Assembly (NCBI RefSeq): GCF_019355395.1
Contig: NZ_CP048829.1
Location: 1,825,501 to 1,889,500 of the forward strand
Direction: 5' to 3'
Length of the DNA stretch: 64,000 nucleotides
Source of the DNA: Chordicoccus furentiruminis
Lineage (GTDB): Bacteria > Bacillota > Clostridia > Lachnospirales > Lachnospiraceae
Part shown: positions 34,572-41,249 of the stretch, piece after piece
How the letters are laid out: each line of letters begins with the position of its first letter
How positions within the stretch are numbered: the stretch's first letter is position 1
Translations under genes and position numbers: made by a program
Notes under the pieces: model-generated
What the model was told of the DNA's origin: nothing
The model's database searches: none
Seen by the model: the letters and a program-made list of their open reading frames with translations, nothing else

Positions 34572-35447
34572 ATGAAGCTGAAGTATGGAATATATTATGC
34601 TTATTGGGAGAAGGAATGGGACGCGGATTACCGGTATTATGTCAAGAAGGTTGCGCGTCTTGGCTTCGATGCGCTTGAGATCGGATGCAGCGCCTTGCCT
34701 GATTATACCGATGCTGCTGTCCGAGAACTTCGCCAATGTGCGAAAGATGAAGGAATCGAGCTGACAGGGGGGTATGGACCCAGACCGATCCATAATGTTG
34801 GATCCAGCGATGAGAAAATTCGGGAAGGCGCGTTTGAGTGGTATAAACGCTGTTTTGATAAAATGGCACAACTGGACATGCATGTACTCGGTGGTGCACT
34901 GTATTATTACTGGCCTGTGGATTTTCATACAGTGGGTCCTAAGGAAGAAGAGTGGAAACGGGCAGTAGAAGGAATGCAAAGACTGGCGCCTCTGGCTGAG
35001 GCCTGCGGTATTACGCTCGGCATGGAAGTGATCAACAGGTACGAAAGTTATCTGATCAATACATGCGATGAGTGTGTCCAGTTTGTCAGAGAAGTCGGTG
35101 CTCCGAACGTGAAAGTGATGCTGGATACATATCATATGAATATCGAGGAGGATGATCTCGGTGGGGCGATTCGTCACGCCGGTCATCTGCTGGGACATTT
35201 CCATGTTGGAGAATGCAATAGAAAAGTGCCTGGAATGGGACGAATTCCCTGGAGAGAGATAGGAACTGCTCTTAGAGACATCAATTATAATGGGTATGTT
35301 GTCATGGAACCGTTTGTTCGTATGGGAGGAACGGTCGGCAGGAATATCGGTGTATGGAGAGACATCAGTCAGGGCGCTGGTGAGGAAAATCTGGACCGCG
35401 ACGCACGTGAATCGTGCAGGTTCCTGCATTATGTATTTGAAGACTGA
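34572..35447 (+). CDS. D-psicose/D-tagatose 3-epimerase-like protein (second copy)
   Basis: The 291-residue TIM-barrel epimerase begins MKLKYGIYYAYWEKEW, typical of psicose 3-epimerases. Metal ligands are Glu in LGMEVINRYESYLINT, Asp in VKVMLDTYHMNIEE, His in LGHFHVGECNRKVPG and Glu in YVVMEPFVRMGG. The GECNRKVPGMG string is closer to characterised D-psicose (allulose) 3-epimerases than the copy at 23036. It would interconvert free ketohexoses at C3. The ORF opens at 34533, but ATG 34572 follows GGAGGCGGG. It is the last gene of the operon, before a terminator. Confidence 0.88.
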   Translation: MKLKYGIYYAYWEKEWDADYRYYVKKVARLGFDALEIGCSALPDYTDAAVRELRQCAKDEGIELTGGYGPRPIHNVGSSDEKIREGAFEWYKRCFDKMAQLDMHVLGGALYYYWPVDFHTVGPKEEEWKRAVEGMQRLAPLAEACGITLGMEVINRYESYLINTCDECVQFVREVGAPNVKVMLDTYHMNIEEDDLGGAIRHAGHLLGHFHVGECNRKVPGMGRIPWREIGTALRDINYNGYVVMEPFVRMGGTVGRNIGVWRDISQGAGEENLDRDARESCRFLHYVFED

Positions 35448-35467
35448 AACCATCATCCGCTTCAGCG

Positions 35468-35511
35468 GGCAGGCATTCTGTGAGGACGGATCGCAGGATG
35501 CCTGTCTTTTT
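35468..35511 (+). terminator. Rho-independent terminator ending the sugar operon
   Basis: GGCAGGCAT (35468-35476) pairs with ATGCCTGTC (35498-35506) with one wobble, plus an inner CTG/CAG pairing, followed by TTTTTC. Confidence 0.7.
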
Positions 35512-35690
35512 CATGGTTTCTTTTACGGCCAAAGGGCATTTATAAGAAAAAGTAAGGATTTCTTCACCATTCTTTAGATTTTCCTTAGGGAAAATTGTAT
35601 ATACTGAAACGGTGCTTATAAAAAGGGCTTATGAACAGAGCGCATGAATCGGAAACGATCCATAGTTCGAAACGGACGAAGAGGTGTCTG

Positions 35691-37220
35691 ATGAAAAATG
35701 TTCTTGAAATGCTGGAGCAGACGGCGGAGCGGTATCCGGAGCGAACCGCGGTCTCGGATCAGCAGACGTCGCTCACGTGGGCGGAGCTGCGGCGCCGGGC
35801 CGGAGGCATCGGCGCCGTGCTGGCGGACGAGCTGGAGGGAAACCAGCCGGTTGTCGTGTTCGCGGCGAAGCGGGTGGCCACACTGGCGATCCAGCTTGGT
35901 ATCGTCTACGCGGGCGGATTCTATGTCCCGGTCAGCCGCGACCAGCCGGCCGAGCGGATCGGGCGGATCCTGCGGAGACTGGGCCGGCCGCTGGTGATCG
36001 CGGCTGACAGTCTGAGATCGCTGGTGGAGGAGACCGGCTTTGGCGGAACGGTTCTTTCAGCGGAGGCGCTTTATGCGCAAGAGGCGGGCAGTCCGGACGA
36101 ACGCCTTCGGGCAGTCCGGAGCCGCGCCTCGGAGAAGGATCTTCTCTACGGGATTTTCACCTCCGGGTCCTCCGGCGAACCGAAGTGCGTCTCGGTCAGC
36201 CATCGGGCTGTGCTCGATTTCATCGCGCATTTCACCCGGCTCTTCGGGATCAGCGCGGCGGACCGGATCGGCAATCAGGCTCCGTTTGACTTCGATGTTT
36301 CAGTGAAGGACATCTATTCCGCGATGGCGACCGGTGCGGAGCTGGTGCTGATCGACCGGAAGCTGTTCTCTCTGCCCGCGAAGCTGATCGACTACCTGAA
36401 TGAGCGGAAAGTCACGGTTCTCACCTGGGCTGTGTCCGCACTCACGACGGTTTCCACGCTGAAGGGCCTGGACTATGATGTGCCGAAGTCCGTGCGCATC
36501 ATTCTGTTCAGCGGGGAAGCGATGCCGCTCAAGCAGCTGAAAGTATGGCGAGGGGCGATGCCGGGGACGGAATTCGTCAATCTTTACGGCCCTTCCGAGA
36601 TCACCTGTAACTGCACCTTCTACCGGATCCCGGCGGACGCGCCGGAGGATCTCGATTGCCTTCCGATCGGAAAGCCCTTCCCGGGGCGGACGGTCCGGCT
36701 GCTGGACGAAGCGGGGTGTGAGGTGACGGAGCCGGGGAAGCCGGGTGAGATCTGCGTCTCCGGCGAGTCGCTGGCGGAGGGCTACTATCATGATCCGGAG
36801 CGGACCGCGAAGAGCTTTGTTCTCTTTGAGAACGCGGAGGGCCGGCAGGAGCGGATGTACCGGACTGGCGACCTCGCGCATTTTGATCCGTCGGGCAATC
36901 TTGTTTTCGAGGGACGGAAGGACTTCCAGATCAAGCTGATGGGCCACCGCATCGAACTCGAGGAGATCGAGAAGGCGATGACCGACACGGACGGAGTGGC
37001 CGAGGCCTGCTGCATTTTTCTTCCGGAAACGAGAAAGATCGTCGCCTTCTTCACCGGTACGGAGGACAGCCGTCAGGTCCGGATGGATCTCGTGACGCGG
37101 CTGCCCCGATATATGATTCCGGGAAAATTCATCCGGCTGGACCGTTTTCCTCTGAACAAGAACGGCAAGAAGGACCGGAATGAGCTCCGGCGTCTCGCGA
37201 TAGGGGGAAGAAAGGCATGA
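35691..37220 (+). CDS. Amino-acid adenylation enzyme (DltA-like)
   Basis: The 509-residue AMP-forming ligase has the full adenylation-domain motif set: FTSGSSGEPKCVSVSH near 155, NLYGPSEITC near 300, EGYYHDPERTAKSF, MYRTGDLAHFD near 386, and the C-terminal lysine in LNKNGKKDRNEL. Domain order and length fit DltA, which activates D-alanine and loads it on a carrier protein. The neighbours (carrier protein, MBOAT, SGNH protein) support a dlt-like envelope-modifying role, but the amino acid here is not evident. The frame opens at 35631; ATG 35691 after GAGGTG gives the family N-terminus. It overlaps the PLP gene by ATGA. Confidence 0.88.
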   Translation: MKNVLEMLEQTAERYPERTAVSDQQTSLTWAELRRRAGGIGAVLADELEGNQPVVVFAAKRVATLAIQLGIVYAGGFYVPVSRDQPAERIGRILRRLGRPLVIAADSLRSLVEETGFGGTVLSAEALYAQEAGSPDERLRAVRSRASEKDLLYGIFTSGSSGEPKCVSVSHRAVLDFIAHFTRLFGISAADRIGNQAPFDFDVSVKDIYSAMATGAELVLIDRKLFSLPAKLIDYLNERKVTVLTWAVSALTTVSTLKGLDYDVPKSVRIILFSGEAMPLKQLKVWRGAMPGTEFVNLYGPSEITCNCTFYRIPADAPEDLDCLPIGKPFPGRTVRLLDEAGCEVTEPGKPGEICVSGESLAEGYYHDPERTAKSFVLFENAEGRQERMYRTGDLAHFDPSGNLVFEGRKDFQIKLMGHRIELEEIEKAMTDTDGVAEACCIFLPETRKIVAFFTGTEDSRQVRMDLVTRLPRYMIPGKFIRLDRFPLNKNGKKDRNELRRLAIGGRKA

Positions 37221-38413
37221 CTGACTCGGAGCTGAGGGAGGCGGCCGCCCGGACGGGCACGCCGGCTTATATTTTCGATCTGGACGAGGCCCGGACCCGG
37301 GCCGGAGCCGTGCGGGCGATGCTGGGCGGCGGGATCGGCCTCTGCTTCGCGATGAAGAGCAATCCGTTCCTCACGGGTGCGCTGGCTTCCTGCGTGGACC
37401 GGATCGAGTGCTGCTCGGTCGGTGAGTTCCGGATCGCTGCGGCGCAGTCGGTTCCGCCGGAAAAGATTCTCTTCTCCGGCGTGCTGAAGACGGAGGAGGA
37501 CATCGCGGAGGTCATGGACCGCTGCGGAGCCCGGTGCCTTTATACAGCGGAGTCGCCGGCCCAGTTCTGCATGCTGGAGGAGGCGGCCGCCCGGCGCGGG
37601 ATACGGGTGCGGGTGCTGCTCCGGCTGACGGGCGGAAATCAGTTCGGGATGGCCTTCGGAGATCTCATGCCGCTGTATGAGGCGGCGGAGACATCGGACG
37701 CCGTTTCGATCGCCGGCATCCATTTCTTCACCGGCACGCAGAAGCATTTCGCCCCGATCCGGAAGGAGCTGAAGACGCTCGGGGAACGGATGGACGAGAT
37801 CCGTTCCCGCGGATGGCCGGTTCCGGAGCTGGAATACGGACCGGGCTTTCCCGTCCGCTACTTTGAGCAGGAGCGGGAGCCGCTGCGGGAGGATGATGTC
37901 CGGGAGACTGTCCGGCTCGCCGGGGCGCTCGGCGCCGGCCGGGTGACGTTTGAGATGGGCCGTTTTCTCGCGGCTTCCTGTGGCGTGTATCTCACGAAGA
38001 TTCTGGACCTGAAGCGGGGAGAAGAGCCGGACGCGCCGGCCATCTGCATCACGGACGGCGGGATCCACCAGATTCAGTACGACGGCCAGTTCCGCGGCAT
38101 GTTCACTCCGGAGATCCGGGTGCTGCGGGAGAGGCCGGATGCGGCGGAAGCGAAAACCGGCCTCTATACGCTCTGCGGCTCACTCTGCACGGCCAACGAC
38201 GTGCTCTGCGGAAAGTACGCCGCGTCCGGTCTGCGGCCGGGCGATCTGCTTGCGTTCGGTCGGACAGGAGCGTACAGTGCCTTCGAGGGGATGGCGCTTT
38301 TTCTGAGCCATGATCTGCCGGCCGTCGCGCTGCGAAGCGCGGAGGAAGGGCTGCGGGTCGTCCGGGACAGGCAGCCGACATGGATTCTGAATACGTACAC
38401 ACAGAAAGGATAA
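37217..38413 (+). CDS. Fold-type III PLP enzyme (LysA/ODC-like decarboxylase or racemase) in a dlt-like cluster
   Basis: The 398-residue protein opens GTPAYIFDLDEARTRAGAVR and has the PLP lysine in LCFAMKSNPFL near residue 45, the barrel string GIHFFTGTQKHF, the phosphate-binding ELEYGPGFPVRYF, and the C-terminal dimer-interface CGSLCTANDVL and GAYSAFEGMALFLS. Architecture is that of diaminopimelate/ornithine decarboxylases. CGSLCTANDVL replaces the usual G-x-x-C-E-S-x-D, with Cys kept but Glu-Ser changed to Thr-Ala. The standard dltABCD operon has no such gene. It may produce the amino acid or amine that the adenylating enzyme loads; this is inference. Overlaps and tight spacing show co-translation with its neighbours. 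Confidence 0.85.
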   Translation: MTDSELREAAARTGTPAYIFDLDEARTRAGAVRAMLGGGIGLCFAMKSNPFLTGALASCVDRIECCSVGEFRIAAAQSVPPEKILFSGVLKTEEDIAEVMDRCGARCLYTAESPAQFCMLEEAAARRGIRVRVLLRLTGGNQFGMAFGDLMPLYEAAETSDAVSIAGIHFFTGTQKHFAPIRKELKTLGERMDEIRSRGWPVPELEYGPGFPVRYFEQEREPLREDDVRETVRLAGALGAGRVTFEMGRFLAASCGVYLTKILDLKRGEEPDAPAICITDGGIHQIQYDGQFRGMFTPEIRVLRERPDAAEAKTGLYTLCGSLCTANDVLCGKYAASGLRPGDLLAFGRTGAYSAFEGMALFLSHDLPAVALRSAEEGLRVVRDRQPTWILNTYTQKG

Positions 38414-38416
38414 AAA

Positions 38417-38656
38417 ATGAGCGATACGTTAAAGAAGGAAATCACGGATATGCTGATGGAGATCGATGATTCCATCGATTATGAAGAGGAGACGCATCTG
38501 GTGGACGATCATCTTCTGGATTCCTTCGGCATCATCACGCTGATCGCGGATCTGGAGGACCGGTACGGGGTTTCCGTCAACGCCGCCGAGCTTGTCCCGG
38601 AAAACCTGAATTCCGTGGACGCGATCTGTGAGATGGTGCGGAAACTGAAGGCATAA
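38417..38656 (+). CDS. Acyl/aminoacyl carrier protein (DltC-like)
   Basis: The 79-residue acidic helical protein has the 4'-phosphopantetheine site Ser in HLLDSFGIITLI (residue ~36) and a C-terminal helix typical of carrier proteins. DltC has the same length and the LDS motif. It should carry the activated amino acid or amine as a thioester from the adenylation enzyme to the MBOAT system. It starts 3 bp after the PLP gene's stop. Confidence 0.9.
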   Translation: MSDTLKKEITDMLMEIDDSIDYEEETHLVDDHLLDSFGIITLIADLEDRYGVSVNAAELVPENLNSVDAICEMVRKLKA

Positions 38657-38660
38657 TGGT

Positions 38661-40220
38661 ATGACGTATTTTGACGCGCTGTATCTGTTTCTGATGCTGC
38701 CGGTTCTGCTGGCGGTCTATCAGCTTCTTCCGAAGCGCTTCCGCTGGATCAGTCTGCTGGCGGCCAGTCTGCTCTTTTACTGGTCCCTGAGCGGCAGACT
38801 GATCGTCTGGGTGCTGTTGGCCTCTGTGTGGACGTGGCTGTTCGGGCTTTTGATCGCCTGCTCGGCCGCTGAGCGGAAGGCAGGCGGTGCGAAGAAGACG
38901 CTTCCGCTTTCCCCCGACGCGCTCCGTAATATCGCGGTCGCGGGACTTCTCGGTACGCTCGCGGTCCTCAAGTATACGGGCTTCATCGAGATGAACATCG
39001 GACGGCTGATCCGGCTGGCGAATCCCGCCTATCAGATCACCTGGAAGAATTTTGCGCTTCCGATCGGAATCTCTTTCTATACGCTGGATGCGGTCGGCTA
39101 TCTGGTGGATATCAGCTGGGAGAAAATGCAGCCGGAGCGCAGCCCGTTCCGGATGCTTCTCTACCTCAGCTTCTTTCCGAAGGTGATGGAGGGGCCGATC
39201 CTCAGCGGCGGCGCACTCCGGGAGGCTCTGTTCGCCGGAGAATCCGTCAGGAGCGGGAATCTGGCGCACGGCTCGATCCGGATCTGCTGGGGCCTTTTCA
39301 AGGAGCTGGTGATCGCGAACCGGCTTGCGATTCCGGTCAACATGATCTTCGATCACTACACCGATTATCACGGGGCCGTGACGGCGGTGTCCGGGATCCT
39401 TTACGCCCTCCAGCTGTACATGGACTTCTCCGGCACGATGGATGTGGTTATCGGGTCGGCGGAGCTGTTCGGCATCCGGATGCCGGAGAACTTCAGCCAG
39501 CCCTTCTTCGCGAAGAATGCGTCGGAGTTCTGGCGCCGGTGGCATATTTCTCTGGGCGTCTGGTTCCGCACATACATTTTCTATCCGGTTTCGCTCTCGA
39601 AGCCGGTTATGAAGTGGAATCTGTATTCCAGAAAAAAGTACGGCCGGTACGTCATGATGCTCGGCACATCGGCGATGTGTCTCTTCCCGGTCTGGCTCGC
39701 CAATGGACTCTGGCATGGCCCTCAGTGGAACTATATCTTCTACGGAATGTATTACTTTGTCATTCTGATGCTGGAGACCGCGCTGGGACCGGTCCGGAAG
39801 AAAGCGGAGAAGCGTCTGCGCCGCACGAAGCGTATGCATCTGTGGAATGCATTCCTCATCCTGAAGACATGGATCGTCATCTTCACGGGCGAGATGTTCT
39901 TTCGCGCGAACGGCGTCAGAGCGGGCTTCTCGATGTTCGCCAGCATGTTCCGGGGCTTTTCTCTCAGGACGCTGACGGACGGGACGATGCTCCGTATGGG
40001 ACTCAGCGAGACAGGCTTCACGGTCGCGTTCCTCGGGATTCTTGTGGTTCTCATCTACGACATCTGTCAGGAGAAGCATCTGATTCCGGACGGCCGTCTT
40101 GGACGCTGGGAGACGCCGGTCCGGTGGACGCTTTACTACGCGCTGATTTTTGCGGTCTTTATTTTCGGTGCTTACGGCGCCGGCTATCAGAAAGTGGATA
40201 TGATTTATGCGGGATTCTGA
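38661..40220 (+). CDS. MBOAT O-acyltransferase (DltB-like)
   Basis: The 519-residue polytopic protein has about 10-11 membrane segments and MBOAT-family motifs: PKVMEGPILSGG, LYMDFSGTMDVVIG, ASEFWRRWHISLGVWFRTYIFYPVSL (the conserved WRRWHISL), and the catalytic-histidine motif LANGLWHGPQWNYIFYG. DltB/AlgI proteins pass an acyl or alanyl group from a carrier across the membrane to an extracellular polymer. It follows the carrier gene by 4 bp and overlaps the SGNH gene by 14 bp. Confidence 0.93.
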   Translation: MTYFDALYLFLMLPVLLAVYQLLPKRFRWISLLAASLLFYWSLSGRLIVWVLLASVWTWLFGLLIACSAAERKAGGAKKTLPLSPDALRNIAVAGLLGTLAVLKYTGFIEMNIGRLIRLANPAYQITWKNFALPIGISFYTLDAVGYLVDISWEKMQPERSPFRMLLYLSFFPKVMEGPILSGGALREALFAGESVRSGNLAHGSIRICWGLFKELVIANRLAIPVNMIFDHYTDYHGAVTAVSGILYALQLYMDFSGTMDVVIGSAELFGIRMPENFSQPFFAKNASEFWRRWHISLGVWFRTYIFYPVSLSKPVMKWNLYSRKKYGRYVMMLGTSAMCLFPVWLANGLWHGPQWNYIFYGMYYFVILMLETALGPVRKKAEKRLRRTKRMHLWNAFLILKTWIVIFTGEMFFRANGVRAGFSMFASMFRGFSLRTLTDGTMLRMGLSETGFTVAFLGILVVLIYDICQEKHLIPDGRLGRWETPVRWTLYYALIFAVFIFGAYGAGYQKVDMIYAGF

Positions 40221-41220
40221 TCATCGGAGCAGGCGGCTTGCGTCTTTCTGGCGGCCGCTGCTCTTTTTCCTGATTCTTTGCATCCTGATGGAGGGGATGT
40301 CCTTCATCGTGGTGCGCAGCGCGTATCTCACCGGCGGCGATTCAGGCGGCCGGAACGCAGTTTATTTCCAGATTGAGAACGAGAAGCCGCAGACGATTCA
40401 GATCGTCAATGTCGGCGACAGTCTGAGCTACACCGCCTTTTCCCCGATGCAGGTCTGGCGGGATTACGGCCTGACTTCCATTGACTGCGGGCAGCCGGGT
40501 CAGCGGACGGAGGCCGCCTGCTCGGTGCTTCAGGCCGTTTTCAAGAGCCAGAAGCCGGCCGTCGTGCTGATGGAGGCGCACTGTCTGTTTGTCTCCGATC
40601 AGGGCGCGAAGGAGCTGGAGAATCAGTTCGGCGAACTGCTGGGGCGCGTTTTCCCGATCGTCCGCTATCACAGCTTCTGGAACAAGGATACATGGGGCGA
40701 GGGACGCCGCGGCGCTTATCAGGGGTTCCGGATCCGGGCGAGCATCAACCCGTATACCAAAGGGGATTATATGAGCCGCAGGATGAAACGAACGGCGATT
40801 CCGGACGCGAACCGGGAGTCGCTCGCGGAGCTCCGGGAACTCTGCGACGAGAACGGCGCGCAGCTCGTGCTGTACAGCTCACCGTCGCCGCGGAACTACA
40901 ACCGGAAGCGGGTGAAGACCCTTCTGCGGACGGCGAAGGAGCTGGGGGTCCCCTGTGTGGATCTGAACGAGAGACAAAAGGCCGTCGGCATTGACTGGCA
41001 TACGGACAGTCTGGACGGCGGCGATCATCTGAATATTTCCGGCGCCCAGAAGACCACGGCCTATCTGATGCAGTATCTGAAGCGTGATCTCGGAATCCGT
41101 TTCGGGGAGCGCGCCGGAAAAATATCGGTTTCCTGCTGGAACGATCTGGCGTCGGAGTATCAGAAGATTGCGAAGAAAGAACTGAAGCGGATCCGGGAAG
41201 TGAAGACGGCGAAGGCGTAA
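40207..41220 (+). CDS. Membrane-anchored SGNH-type protein (DltD-like)
   Basis: The 337-residue protein has an N-terminal basic stretch and one membrane anchor (PLLFFLILCILMEGMSFIVV), then an extracellular domain. It has the SGNH nucleophile motif NVGDSLSYTAF (Ser near 72) and the C-terminal Asp-x-x-His region DSLDGGDHLNISG. DltD and AlgX/J-like proteins with this plan complete transfer to the polymer outside the cell. The mature region does not look like classical DltD in detail, so the acceptor polymer is unknown. Its stop codon lies in the loop of the terminator hairpin. Confidence 0.82.
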   Translation: MRDSDHRSRRLASFWRPLLFFLILCILMEGMSFIVVRSAYLTGGDSGGRNAVYFQIENEKPQTIQIVNVGDSLSYTAFSPMQVWRDYGLTSIDCGQPGQRTEAACSVLQAVFKSQKPAVVLMEAHCLFVSDQGAKELENQFGELLGRVFPIVRYHSFWNKDTWGEGRRGAYQGFRIRASINPYTKGDYMSRRMKRTAIPDANRESLAELRELCDENGAQLVLYSSPSPRNYNRKRVKTLLRTAKELGVPCVDLNERQKAVGIDWHTDSLDGGDHLNISGAQKTTAYLMQYLKRDLGIRFGERAGKISVSCWNDLASEYQKIAKKELKRIREVKTAKA

Positions 41221-41235
41221 GCCTTCGCCGTCTTC
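41202..41235. terminator. Terminator hairpin between convergent genes
   Basis: A perfect 15-bp stem (GAAGACGGCGAAGGC with GCCTTCGCCGTCTTC) and a GTAA loop overlap the stop of the SGNH gene. Trailing T's are few on either strand, so efficiency is uncertain. Confidence 0.6.
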
Positions 41236-41249
41236 ATTTCATAAAAGGG

